Source: Streptomyces pilosus
GTDB taxonomy: Bacteria; Actinomycetota; Actinomycetes; Streptomycetales; Streptomycetaceae
DNA: 42,107 bases
Direction: 5' to 3'
Assembly: GCF_014649835.1 (NCBI RefSeq)
Contig: NZ_BMTU01000023.1
Span: 1 to 42,107, forward strand
Below the pieces are notes generated by a model that did no database searches, had not been told where the DNA came from, and saw only the letters and a program-made list of their open reading frames with translations. Shown here in pieces: positions 1-7,358 of this stretch (positions are counted from its first letter, which is position 1; each line of letters starts with the position of its first letter). Both the position numbers and the translations under genes were made by a program.

Positions 1-512
1 CCGCGCAGCTGACCGGCGCGGACCATCCGCCGCCGCTGGAGGCGCTGTGCGACGAGGTGCTATACATGCTCGGCCCGGGCGACCGGGACGACGACATCGC
101 GCTGCTCGCCGCCCGCTTCGACGGAATCGCGCCCAACGACGTGGCGTACTGGTTCCTGGAGCCGGAGGACGCGGCCCCCGGCCGGGCCCGCCGCCTGGCC
201 CGGCGGGCGCTGACCCGCTGGGGCATGGAGGAGCTGAGCGACTCCGTGGAGCTGCTGGTCAGCGAGGTGGTCACGAACGCGGTGCGGTACGCCACGCGGC
301 CGGTCACGCTGCGACTGCTGCGCACGGACGTGCTGCGCTGCGAGGTCGGTGACGACGTGCCGCAGCTGCCGCGGCTGCGGCAGGCACGCGCCACGGACGA
401 GGGAGGGCGCGGACTGTACCTGGTGAACCGGCTGGCCCGGCGCTGGGGCGCGACCCGGCTGAACGCGGGCAAGGTGGTCTGGTTCGAAATCGACCGGGGA
501 AGCGCCGGCTGA
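1..512 (+). CDS. PP2C/SpoIIE phosphatase with C-terminal HATPase (RsbW-like) domain, 3' part
   Basis: The reading frame is open from base 3, so the gene begins before the window; only about the last 170 residues are present. The first ~25 residues (ending GDRDDDIALLAARF) look like the end of a PP2C/SpoIIE serine phosphatase domain, whose DDDIALL segment is typical. The rest is a GHKL ATPase of the anti-sigma-factor kinase type: the N-box is ELLVSEVVTNAVRYA, and the glycine-rich lid DEGGRGLYLVNRLA follows. Streptomyces encodes many such phosphatase-kinase fusions that act on anti-anti-sigma factors or other partners in stress and development signalling. It ends at TGA 510-512, directly against a hydrolase remnant. 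No link to the biosynthetic cluster is evident. Confidence 0.85.
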   Translation, partial: AQLTGADHPPPLEALCDEVLYMLGPGDRDDDIALLAARFDGIAPNDVAYWFLEPEDAAPGRARRLARRALTRWGMEELSDSVELLVSEVVTNAVRYATRPVTLRLLRTDVLRCEVGDDVPQLPRLRQARATDEGGRGLYLVNRLARRWGATRLNAGKVVWFEIDRGSAG

Positions 513-733
513 CGATCTCCGGAGCCGAGCAATTCACCTTCACGGACCTGCCCGTCCTGGCCAGTCGGCTTGGCCTCTCGAATCCCGCGGCGCCGCTCTC
601 GCGCGAGCGCTCATGGCCGCTGACGCGCGACTACACGGCCGCCTTCTTCGACGCGCACCTGCGCGGCAAGGCACGCACCCTGCTCGACGGTCCCGCGGCC
701 GACCGGCCAGAGGTCGAATTTCCCCTGATGTGA
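512..733 (+). pseudogene. C-terminal remnant of an alpha/beta-hydrolase (acetylhydrolase-like)
   Basis: A frame ending at TGA 731-733 reads ISGAEQFTFTDLPVLA, then LSRERSWPLTRDYTAAFFDAH, then LLDG.AADRPEVEF. This matches, from memory, the last ~70 residues of Streptomyces PAF-acetylhydrolase-like or dienelactone-hydrolase-like proteins, where the catalytic His sits in GA-H-FTFTD. Here that position is Gln. There is no start codon or upstream catalytic half: the homology begins where the preceding gene stops, so the remnant was probably left by a deletion or rearrangement. It cannot be a working hydrolase. The family assignment is by eye and moderately certain. Confidence 0.5.
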
Positions 734-859
734 CAGCAGATGCCAGGGCGGCCTGGTGGAGCGGGCGCCAACCGGCTCTCCTCGACGGGTGGCGCTGCCG
801 GCGTCGGACCTGTCCGTCGCCCAGGCATGCCGGCACGTCAGGGGCGCCTGCCGGGCCGA

Positions 860-1675
860 TCAGCCCGGAGCCAGACGGCTGAGGTGCTCCCAGGACCGGT
901 ACAGGTCGGCTTGAACCCGGTCCATCTCCAGTACGTGGTCGAAGGACTGGCTGCCGACGATCAGGCGCCGGGGCGGGTCGGCGAGCCGGGCCAACTCCAT
1001 GAGGACCGGGGCGGCGGTCTCCGGCTCGGGGGCGACGGCGTCGCCCCACATCGCCTCCATCTCGGCACGCAGGTGCTGATACGGCGCCCGGGGTTCGGTG
1101 TTCGTGGTGCCGGCGGTGAACAGGCCGGTGTTGTAGCCGCCCATCTGAACGATGGTGACCTTGATGCCGAACCCTTCGACCTCCATGGCGAGCGCCTCGC
1201 TGACCGAGTCCAGCGCCGCCTTGCCCGCGCCGTAGAAGCCGACCGTTGCCATACCTCCGCCGCTGCCCATCGAGGTGACCTGCAGGAGGCGCCCCCCGCC
1301 CTGGGCGCGCAAGTGAGGCACGACCGCCTGGGCCACCCACACCGCGCCGAAGAAGTTCACATCCATGTGCGCTCGGATCTGCTCCTCCGTGGCTTCCTCC
1401 ACCATGCCGTAAAGCAGCGCTCCGGCGTTGTTGACGACCACGTCGAGCCTTCCGAAGGCTGCTGCCGCCTGCTCCACGGCCCTGAAGACGCCCTGCCGGT
1501 CGGAGACATCCAACCGCAGCGGAACCAACCGGCCTGGGTGCTTTTCAGTGAGGTCCTCGATGGGGTCTACGTTGCGGGCGGCGGCCACCACCCGGTCGCC
1601 GTCCGCCAGGGCGGCCTCGGTGAACGCCCGGCCGAGCCCACGGGACGCACCGGTGATGAACCACACCTTGGTCAT
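860..1675 (-). CDS. SDR-family oxidoreductase
   Basis: A 271-residue classical short-chain dehydrogenase. The Rossmann motif TGASRGLG is at residues 9-16, NNAG is near residue 87, and the catalytic Tyr/Lys pair is in FYGAGKAA near residue 148. The C-terminal ~50 residues resemble the SDR subgroup annotated as 'oxidoreductase, retinol dehydrogenase-like', and the substrate cannot be read from sequence. It is transcribed divergently from a TetR regulator. Two copies of an ACGAG-N4-CTCGT operator lie in the 117-bp gap, so it is most likely the TetR target gene, induced by an unknown ligand and possibly detoxifying it. It lies outside the biosynthetic cluster. Confidence 0.9.
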   Translation of the reverse strand: MTKVWFITGASRGLGRAFTEAALADGDRVVAAARNVDPIEDLTEKHPGRLVPLRLDVSDRQGVFRAVEQAAAAFGRLDVVVNNAGALLYGMVEEATEEQIRAHMDVNFFGAVWVAQAVVPHLRAQGGGRLLQVTSMGSGGGMATVGFYGAGKAALDSVSEALAMEVEGFGIKVTIVQMGGYNTGLFTAGTTNTEPRAPYQHLRAEMEAMWGDAVAPEPETAAPVLMELARLADPPRRLIVGSQSFDHVLEMDRVQADLYRSWEHLSRLAPG

Positions 1676-1695
1676 GCTGTCTCCCTTGCCTCATT

Positions 1696-1717
1696 CGAAA
1701 CGAGTCGACTCGTTTCG
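1696..1717. promoter_or_regulatory. TetR operator 1 (22-bp perfect palindrome)
   Basis: A perfect palindrome with core AAACGAGTCGACTCGTTT, extended one C/G and one G/C pair on each side. Its half-sites are ACGAG and CTCGT separated by TCGA. It lies 21 bp upstream of the SDR start and 76 bp upstream of the TetR start, where a TetR dimer would repress both promoters. Confidence 0.75.
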
Positions 1718-1754
1718 TTTCAAGAGGATAGGAGAGCCACGCCAGGATCGCAAT

Positions 1755-1768
1755 ACGAGTCGTCTCGT
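1755..1768. promoter_or_regulatory. TetR operator 2 (ACGAG-N4-CTCGT)
   Basis: A second copy of the same half-sites, ACGAG TCGT CTCGT. Its centre is 55 bp from the first operator's centre and it ends 24 bp before the TetR start codon. Two sites with identical half-sites and spacer length support autoregulation plus control of the divergent SDR gene. Confidence 0.65.
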
Positions 1769-1792
1769 TTAGTTTCCAGGTATGCTCGCCCC

Positions 1793-2392
1793 ATGTCCCA
1801 CCCCACGGGGCCGGATCACTCCCGGCGCAAGGAACGATCGCGGCAGGCCATCTTCGCCGCCACCCGGGCCCTCGTTGCGGAACAGCCGTACAGCGAGGTC
1901 ACCGTCGGAGCCATCGCGGCCCGCGCCGGCGTCGGCAAACAGACGATCTACCGCCGCTGGCCCTCGAAGAGCGCCGTCGTCTTCGCGGCCCTCCTGGCCC
2001 TGAGCGAGAACCCGGACGGACAATCGCTCACCCTGCCGGACACGGGTGACCTCGCCGCAGACCTCAAGCTCGTCATGCGCGCCACAGCAGAGGAGTTCGC
2101 GGACCCTTCCTTCGACCGACTCATTCGTGCTCTCAACACCGAGATCACGCACGACCCGGCCCTCGCCGCCGAGTACCACACACGCCTTGCTCAGCCTTTG
2201 GAGGAGGCGAAGAGGGCGCGCCTGCGTAGCGCTCAGGAAGCAGGTCAGCTAGGCGCCGAGGCTGACCTGGACCTCGCCCTCGACGTGCTCTACGCACCGC
2301 TCTTCCAGCGGTGGCTGCACCGCAGCGGTCCACTCGACGCCGCCTACACGGACTCGCTCGTCGACGCGATGCTGCGCGCCTTCAGCCCTTGA
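1793..2392 (+). CDS. TetR/AcrR-family transcriptional regulator
   Basis: A 199-residue repressor. An N-terminal helix-turn-helix (about residues 15-60) contains the TetR signature AIAARAGVGKQTIYRRWPSK. An all-helical ligand/dimer domain resembling the TetR_C_11 group follows. The start is the ATG at 1793, giving MSHPTGPDHSRRKE; the frame is open much further upstream, but those codons overlap the divergent SDR gene and the operators. It probably represses itself and the divergent SDR through the two palindromes in the shared promoter. The ligand is unknown. Confidence 0.92.
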   Translation: MSHPTGPDHSRRKERSRQAIFAATRALVAEQPYSEVTVGAIAARAGVGKQTIYRRWPSKSAVVFAALLALSENPDGQSLTLPDTGDLAADLKLVMRATAEEFADPSFDRLIRALNTEITHDPALAAEYHTRLAQPLEEAKRARLRSAQEAGQLGAEADLDLALDVLYAPLFQRWLHRSGPLDAAYTDSLVDAMLRAFSP

Positions 2393-2902
2393 CAAGGTGG
2401 CGGGACGAAGCCGAGGGGCGCGATCCCGCACCTACCGCACCCTGCTCACGGCCGGGTCCCGCCGCGGCGCCCTTAGGACGACGGTTCCGCGCTGTCGACG
2501 CCGTAAGCCGCCGCCTACGAAAACGGGGGCGGACAGGCGGGGCGGGCCCGTCAGCGGAGAAGTGGCGGCGGGCGGTCCTGGCCCTGCGGCCGAGTCCCCG
2601 ATGTGGGCTGCCGCGTCAGGCGGGGCGCTGGGGTCGCCCTTGCCCGGACTCGGGCGGAGGCTTCGGGAACCTTGGTCAAATCCGAGCGACCGAGACACGG
2701 CGCAGCAGGACGGCGGCGGCACGCGCATCGTTTCCCGGCTTCCCGGTCGGCGACCGGCTCGGCCGGTCCGGTCGTTGGGTGCGGGGCGGGATCACGGCGT
2801 TGGTGCGCGGCCGACGGTTGACAGGTGCCGGGAGCGGTCGTCGCACCAGTACTCGCCGACCCGCCCCCCGCCCTGCACCGCGCGATGAGGTCGTCGCTCT
2901 GG
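2393..2902. other. Gene-poor interval between TetR and the NAD-kinase-like gene
   Basis: About 510 bp between convergent genes. Several long open frames exist here, as everywhere in high-GC DNA, but their translations are Arg/Pro/Gly-rich without recognisable domains, and none has a good ribosome binding site. I see no RNA gene, clear terminator or transposase. Confidence 0.6.
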
Positions 2903-3817
2903 TCACCCCACCAGCCGGAGGCGCTGTGGGCATACCCCGATCCGGACCTGCTGGCCCCAGGTGAGCTCCACCGTGTCCGTCTCGATCCCGTCGCCGAAGG
3001 CGACGAGGCGCTCCGACTCGACGGTGAGCGTCAGACGGTCGTCCTCCACCAGCTCGCCCTCCACCAGCGAGGTGCCAGTAGTGGGGGAGGGCCACGCCTC
3101 CCGGACGAACCACACCAGCCGCTTCTCCGTGGGGTCGGGCAAGCGCGGGGCGTCGTCCGCCCTGGAGCCGCCCCGCTCCTGCCAGACCGATCGGATCCAG
3201 CCGGTGGCCCCAGTGCCGGTGCCCACCAGCACTCCGGAGGAAGCCTGGGCCTCGACGGCGCCCTGGTCGCCGGCCACGCTCAGACGGTAGCGGGAGGTCT
3301 GGTGGCTGGGGGCGCCCAGGTAGATCTCGTTGAGCGCCAACAGCCGCTGGGTGTCGTCGGCTACGGCCTCGACCATGGTGAGCTCGGTCGTGCCGGCGCC
3401 GGAGGCGAGCGCCGCCGCCAGGGCCTTCCGCGCGTCGGCGGGCCGGTGGCGGACCAGGACGCCCGGGTTACGGCCCGGCTCGGGGTCTATGCCCACCACC
3501 GGCTGGCCGGCCAGGTACTTGCTGACGTTCGCCACCAGTCCGTCCTGGCCGACGACGACCACCACGTCCTCGGGGGCGAACAGGAACCGGTCCAGGTCCG
3601 CCCGCTCCACTCGGGTCTGGCGCCAAGCGAGCGGAACGGCGGCTGTCACCTCAGCGAGAGCGCGTCTCGTACGCCGGTAACGCTCGACGATCTCGTCGAT
3701 GGCACGGCCCCGTGAGGAAAGGAAGAAGGCGGCCTGGCCGTGCGTGCCGTGCCGGGAGAGCAACTCCTCGTACTCCGTGGTGCGGTGGACCAGTACGGCC
3801 CGCGGGGGCAGGCTCAT
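2903..3817 (-). CDS. NAD-kinase-like (ATP-NAD kinase fold) protein
   Basis: A 304-residue protein with the NAD kinase/diacylglycerol kinase-like fold. The usual GGDGT motif appears as GQDG (in VVVVVGQDGLVANV). The NE-dinucleotide motif appears as LNEIYLG, and the substrate-loop motif STPTGSTAY appears as VLVGTGTGATGW. The altered glycine motif leaves open whether it phosphorylates NAD or only binds nucleotide. It is the second gene of a pair with an SPFH protein: its ATG overlaps the SPFH stop (ATGA), so the two are translationally coupled and probably act together at the membrane. As I recall, this SPFH/NAD-kinase-like pairing recurs in actinobacteria. It is not part of the antibiotic cluster. 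Confidence 0.8.
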   Translation of the reverse strand: MSLPPRAVLVHRTTEYEELLSRHGTHGQAAFFLSSRGRAIDEIVERYRRTRRALAEVTAAVPLAWRQTRVERADLDRFLFAPEDVVVVVGQDGLVANVSKYLAGQPVVGIDPEPGRNPGVLVRHRPADARKALAAALASGAGTTELTMVEAVADDTQRLLALNEIYLGAPSHQTSRYRLSVAGDQGAVEAQASSGVLVGTGTGATGWIRSVWQERGGSRADDAPRLPDPTEKRLVWFVREAWPSPTTGTSLVEGELVEDDRLTLTVESERLVAFGDGIETDTVELTWGQQVRIGVCPQRLRLVG

Positions 3818-4917
3818 CCCCGGTCCCCTCCACCGAGTCTCGACAGCAGGCCGGTCACGACGTCCGGCGAGACGGTCACGCTGTCGATGTGCGGAAGGTT
3901 CTCCGCGAGCCTCGTTCCGGTGAGCGCGTGCAGCACCTCCACATCCACCTCGCCGTGCACGCGCAACCAGGCCGCCTGCGCCTGCGCCCGCGCCTCGCCG
4001 ACCTCGCGCGCCGCTTCCGCCTCGGCTTGGGCGAGCTGGACCGTGCGCGCCGCCTCCGCCCGCGCCAGCCGCTCGGTGCGTTGCGCCTCAGCCTCGGCCA
4101 GTTTCACCGAGCCTGTGGCCTCCGCCTCCGCGAGCCGCACGGAACGCGTGGCCTCCGCCTCCGCCCGTACCTTGTCCGCGGCCGCGTTCTCCTCCGCCTC
4201 GCGCCGGGTGTTCGTACCCCGCTGCTCGACCAGCTGCTCCTCGCGGCGGGCCAGTTCGATCTTGCTTGACAGCTCGTTCTCCGCGATCGTCCGCTCCCGT
4301 TCGACCGCCACCGCCCGCCTCTCATAGGTGGCCCGGTCGGCCTCCTGCTGTATCTGCTCACGCGCGGGAGTGCGCAACGCACGCTCCACCTCCGGTTCGG
4401 GGCGCAGTGCGACTACCCGGACGGCCACGACCTCGATACCGGTGGCCGGCAGCCGCGGTTCGGCAGCCAGTCCCACTGCGACCCGTTCCCGTACCGCCGT
4501 CACACCGTCCGTCAGCGCCGACGCCAGCGACGTGTGGGCGAGGACGTCCAACGCGTGCTGCTGCGCCGCTTCCGTCAGCAGCGTGCCGAGCTGCTCCAGC
4601 GGTGCACCACGCCAGACCCCCGTGTCCGGATCGATGGAGAAATCCAGGCGAGCGGAGGCTACGGCAGGGTCGCTGATCCGGTACGTCACCGTGGCCTGCA
4701 CCGTCACGTCCTGGAAGTCAGCCGTCCGGGCGTGGAAGGTCATGGCCAGCTCCCTGTCGTCGACCGGCACTTCGGAGAGCGCGGCGCTCAGTGAGCGGAA
4801 CCAGAAGCTGAGCCCCGGTCCGTCGTGCACCAGTTTGCCCGAACGGTGGTGGCGCACATGTGCCGTGGGAGCACCGCGCAGGTGGCGCCAGCCCAGGCGT
4901 CGGGTGATGTCGGCCAT
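3814..4917 (-). CDS. SPFH/Band 7 (stomatin/flotillin-like) protein
   Basis: A 367-residue SPFH-domain protein. Residues ~20-190 form the Band 7 domain (VTVQATVTYRISDPAVA, then a run ending GIEVVAVRVVALRPEPEVERAL). Residues ~195-320 are a long Ala/Glu/Arg heptad region with repeated AEAEA segments, a coiled coil for oligomerisation. There is no obvious transmembrane helix at the N-terminus, so membrane attachment would be peripheral or partner-mediated. GGAGG sits 7 nt before the ATG. Two near-identical inverted repeats lie upstream and imply a dedicated regulator. The role is presumably membrane scaffolding, coupled to the downstream NAD-kinase-like protein. Confidence 0.85.
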   Translation of the reverse strand: MADITRRLGWRHLRGAPTAHVRHHRSGKLVHDGPGLSFWFRSLSAALSEVPVDDRELAMTFHARTADFQDVTVQATVTYRISDPAVASARLDFSIDPDTGVWRGAPLEQLGTLLTEAAQQHALDVLAHTSLASALTDGVTAVRERVAVGLAAEPRLPATGIEVVAVRVVALRPEPEVERALRTPAREQIQQEADRATYERRAVAVERERTIAENELSSKIELARREEQLVEQRGTNTRREAEENAAADKVRAEAEATRSVRLAEAEATGSVKLAEAEAQRTERLARAEAARTVQLAQAEAEAAREVGEARAQAQAAWLRVHGEVDVEVLHALTGTRLAENLPHIDSVTVSPDVVTGLLSRLGGGDRG

Positions 4918-4932
4918 GCGGACCCTCCTCGA

Positions 4933-4953
4933 TTCTCGTCACTATGACGACAA
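4933..4953. promoter_or_regulatory. Inverted-repeat operator A upstream of the SPFH gene
   Basis: TTCTCGTC-N5-GACGACAA, 16 bp before the SPFH start codon. It matches operator B (4978-4998) except for one base in the left arm. A GGGGGCGCCCCC palindrome (4964-4975) lies between the two sites. Confidence 0.6.
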
Positions 4954-4977
4954 GCGAAAGATAGGGGGCGCCCCCTC

Positions 4978-4998
4978 TTGTCGTCAAGTAGACGACAA
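4978..4998. promoter_or_regulatory. Inverted-repeat operator B upstream of the SPFH gene
   Basis: A perfect TTGTCGTC-N5-GACGACAA inverted repeat (8+5+8), with its centre 45 bp from that of operator A. The spacing and symmetry fit a dimeric repressor binding twice across the promoter. The cognate regulator is not encoded next to it in this window. Confidence 0.65.
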
Positions 4999-5008
4999 AG
5001 GGGTAGTC

Positions 5009-5033
5009 GCTGCCCCGATCGGAGCGGGGCAGC
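5009..5033. repeat. Short hairpin (9-bp stem)
   Basis: GCTGCCCCG, a 7-nt loop, then CGGGGCAGC. It lies upstream of the SPFH promoter. It could be a terminator for transcription coming from the right, but there is no T-run and its role is unproven. Confidence 0.4.
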
Positions 5034-5090
5034 AGACGGCTGGAAGGGCGGACGGTCCCACACGGGATCCCACGTCGCCCTAGTGATCAC

Positions 5091-5114
5091 TGATCGGACG
5101 AGCATCTCCGATCA
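5091..5114. repeat. Inverted repeat TGATCGGA-N8-TCCGATCA with flanking TGATCA sites
   Basis: Perfect 8-bp arms separated by 8 bases. Each arm is flanked at near-symmetric distance by another TGATCA (5084-5089 and 5117-5122). It lies in a 290-bp gene-free gap (4999-5288) between the SPFH promoter and the VOC gene. It could be a regulator site or a vestige of a mobile element end; no gene clearly starts next to it. Confidence 0.4.
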
Positions 5115-5288
5115 ACTGATCAGCCCATCGAAGAGGCAGGCGCACCATGCCCAGGGTGCGGAACGCCTGCGTGGGAGCAGGCGTCGCCGACGGGCGCCGG
5201 TCACGCGATCATCCCCCGGTGCGCTGCCCCGGCCGCTCCACGGCGATTTCGGCGGGGAGGCCGGTATCTGCTTCGACAGCCGCCGCCC

Positions 5289-5642
5289 TCAGCTCTTCCG
5301 CTCGCTCAGGACGCAGAATTCGTTGCCCTCCGGGTCGAGAAGCGTGACCCAGTGCTGCTCGTCCTGCACGGTGTCGGCGCGCCGGGCACCGAGGGAGAGC
5401 AGCCGGGCGACCTCGGCCTCCTGGTCGTTGGGGCGGAAGTCGGGGTGGAGCCGGTTCTTCGACGTCTTGCCCTCAGGGACAGGTACGAAAAGGAGTCCCG
5501 GCATCTGGTCCGGCTCGCGCCGTATCTCGATGATCTCCTCGGATTCGTCGACCACTACCCAGCCGAGAGCCTTGGCCCACCAGCGCCCGAGAGCGATGGG
5601 GTCGGCGGAGTCAACGATGATCTGTTCCCATTCCAGTGCCAT
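5289..5642 (-). CDS. VOC (glyoxalase/bleomycin-resistance fold) family protein
   Basis: A 117-residue glyoxalase-like protein. It starts at MALEWEQIIVDSADPIALGRWWAKALGW, the canonical first beta-alpha unit of the family. It ends with HWVTLLDPEGNEFCVLSE, the conserved C-terminal strand. The length fits a single-domain actinobacterial glyoxalase-like protein (Glyoxalase_6 type). In-frame starts further upstream (up to 5711) would add a poorly conserved 23-residue N-terminus, so I prefer the start at 5642. The substrate is unknown; many relatives bind small molecules or metals. Confidence 0.85.
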   Translation of the reverse strand: MALEWEQIIVDSADPIALGRWWAKALGWVVVDESEEIIEIRREPDQMPGLLFVPVPEGKTSKNRLHPDFRPNDQEAEVARLLSLGARRADTVQDEQHWVTLLDPEGNEFCVLSERKS

Positions 5643-5760
5643 GGGCCTGAGCATAGATAGGCCAGCATGACCAGCGCGGCCAGCCTTCGTCCGGACGAAC
5701 TCGTCAGCCACGTTTCAAGCTGCCGGCTGTCGGTCTTCGACTGGGGGAGCTTGTATCACC

Positions 5761-5779
5761 ACCCCGGACGACACGGGGT
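5761..5779 (-). terminator. Possible terminator after the EF-hand protein gene
   Basis: ACCCCG, a 7-nt loop, then CGGGGT. It lies 4 bp past the TAA of the minus-strand gene ending at 5784. The stem is short (6 bp), so the call is weak. Confidence 0.35.
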
Positions 5780-5783
5780 CCCT

Positions 5784-6365
5784 TTAGTTCGGCTGCTCGT
5801 ATGCGTCGATCGTCCCGTCTCCGTTGTTGTCGTGCATGTAGGTGTATGCATCGCTGTAATTGTGCATATAGCGCATACATGTGCCCTCGGCGCGCAGTTC
5901 GGCCTCGCCGGTGTACGAGTTGAGGTGAAGGGTTACCCGGATGCCGTCGTCGAGGGTGGCGGCGATGCCGTTGTCGACCTTCTCGACGGTGCGGCCCTCC
6001 TCACGCCAAGTGGCTCGAAGGGACGCCAGCGCCGCGCGGTAGTCGTCGTCGCCGGCGAAGTCCACCTCCCAGGTGAAGATCGGCTGGTCCCGGCTGACGC
6101 CGGTGTCGTCGAAGCCGAAGTCGTCCACGCACGAGGTACTGCCCTCCTGGGATGCGTACGGCTCCTCGGTTGGTGCCGGGGACAGCGCGCGGTATGCATC
6201 CTCGCCGGCCCGGGTGGTAGCCCGGACATGGTCACGGAGCTCCTCGATGCCGTGAATGGGCCCGCCGTGCATCGTCTGGCATGCCTTGGCCGTCAGCCCG
6301 AGGAGAGCCACCAGGGCGACACCGAGCACGGGGATCACGATCTTCGACTTCATGCTGTTGATCAA
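5784..6365 (-). CDS. Exported or membrane-anchored protein with a C-terminal EF-hand loop
   Basis: Up to 193 residues; the start could also be the internal ATG giving MKSKIVIPVLG. A basic N-terminus and a hydrophobic stretch (IVIPVLGVALVALLGLTAKAC) form a signal peptide or anchor; the Cys after AKA is a poor lipobox. The middle (FTWEVDFAGDDDYRAALASLRATWREEGRTV and the TLHLNSYTGEAELRAEGTC stretch) resembles small Streptomyces lipoproteins of unknown function. The last 20 residues contain DNNGDGTIDAYE, a canonical 12-residue EF-hand calcium loop with acidic or oxygen ligands at positions 1, 3, 5 and 12. The 3' end is unusually AT-rich for this genome. Function unknown; calcium binding is inferred from the motif only. 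Confidence 0.65.
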   Translation of the reverse strand: MINSMKSKIVIPVLGVALVALLGLTAKACQTMHGGPIHGIEELRDHVRATTRAGEDAYRALSPAPTEEPYASQEGSTSCVDDFGFDDTGVSRDQPIFTWEVDFAGDDDYRAALASLRATWREEGRTVEKVDNGIAATLDDGIRVTLHLNSYTGEAELRAEGTCMRYMHNYSDAYTYMHDNNGDGTIDAYEQPN

Positions 6366-7358
6366 AGCCGCCGGGGCGGGACGCGGGGGAGCGCTCTGTT
6401 ACTCAGTCTGTCTGAGCTGCAGCACCCAGACCGGCGTCCGGTCACTATGGGGAGCTTGTCGTACGTGCCGTCCGAGCGCGGGTGCAGCAGACTCCGGTCA
6501 GGAGCACCGCACGACGTCGACTCGATACCGGCCGAGCACCACCGCCTGCAGGAAGGCGGCACGTCCGTCCTCGATCCCGTCGGTACTCCACGATCGTCGG
6601 GTGGCAGTGCCCAGGTTTTACCTGGTGAAGTGGTGGGGTGGTTCCGGCCGGCGCCGGTGGCAGGGGTGCGAGCACTACCTGCAGATCAACGACGGGGAAG
6701 TCGCCTTCGGTGACACGGGCCGTCGGTGCGGCCGTGGTCGAACCGCGGAGCGCCGCCGCCATCAGCGGCCGGGATGCCGAGGACGGCTGACGGCGCCGCA
6801 GTACTCGTTTCACCGTGACGCCCTGGAGGCAGGTCGATGTTCACGGACATATCGTGTCGGGTTTGATCTTATATGCCCGATACCTTATGAGATGTGTTGG
6901 GCCAGGTCGGCGTCAGGTCGGCGTGGGGAGGTAAGACCGGAAGGGGCGTTGACCGCCGTGGTTCCGCAGGTCCGCCCTTAGCGATTTCTCGGTCGTATGC
7001 CAGTTGCGTGAGCGACAGCGGCGGTTCTGGACTGGGTCGGGTCGGGCCGAGGTTCGGGTCAGGATGGGATTTCGTCATTCGTGTGCACTGAGGACCGGGC
7101 TTGTCCGCTTCATCCGCTGAGAGATGTGCAGGTGGTGCACGGACATCAAAGCGAAGGACGGCATCCACAGCGTGGTCCGCAACCGACCGCGCACCGACGG
7201 TTCACCGAGTGGAGCCGGGCCCGGGTGGGGGGGCAAGCTCCACCGCCTGGTCGAGACATGACCGGCCCCAACAGCTCAGCCTTCTCTCCAGGCCGTGTGA
7301 CATTGCAGCACCTCCCGATGTCGGCCGACGAACGGCCGGCATCCGACGAGATGACCTC
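6366..7358. other. Long gene-poor interval with an AT-rich patch and transposase debris
   Basis: About 990 bp with no gene I can support. Open frames on both strands translate to low-complexity Arg/Gly/Pro sequence. A lower-GC patch at about 6838-6895 (with CATATCG..., TTATATGCCCGATACC) stands out and may be a promoter or an old element end. An IS5-type transposase scrap lies near 7178-7257. The interval separates the housekeeping or accessory flank from the biosynthetic cluster and looks like an old insertion or rearrangement zone. Confidence 0.6.
7178..7257 (+). mobile_element. IS5-type transposase remnant (N-terminal fragment, frameshifted)
   Basis: The frame reads PTAHRRFTEWSRARV. After a +1 shift in a run of seven G (7227-7233) it continues GKLHRLVET and meets a stop. 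Intact Streptomyces IS5-family transposases carry, as I remember them, TAHRRFTEWsrARVWgKLHRLVLDE in this region. Only about 25 residues survive and the frame is broken, so this is dead debris. Together with a C-terminal scrap of the same kind of enzyme near 40.6 kb, it brackets the biosynthetic cluster. Confidence 0.6.

Noticed and set aside
540..1340. A 266-codon minus-strand open frame overlapping the SDR gene
   Set aside because: Arg/Gly/Pro-rich translation in another frame of the SDR gene with no domain; it is a GC-bias shadow.
6445..6813. Possible small protein (122 codons, minus strand)
   Set aside because: No ribosome binding site, low-complexity Arg/Pro/Ala sequence and no recognisable domain.
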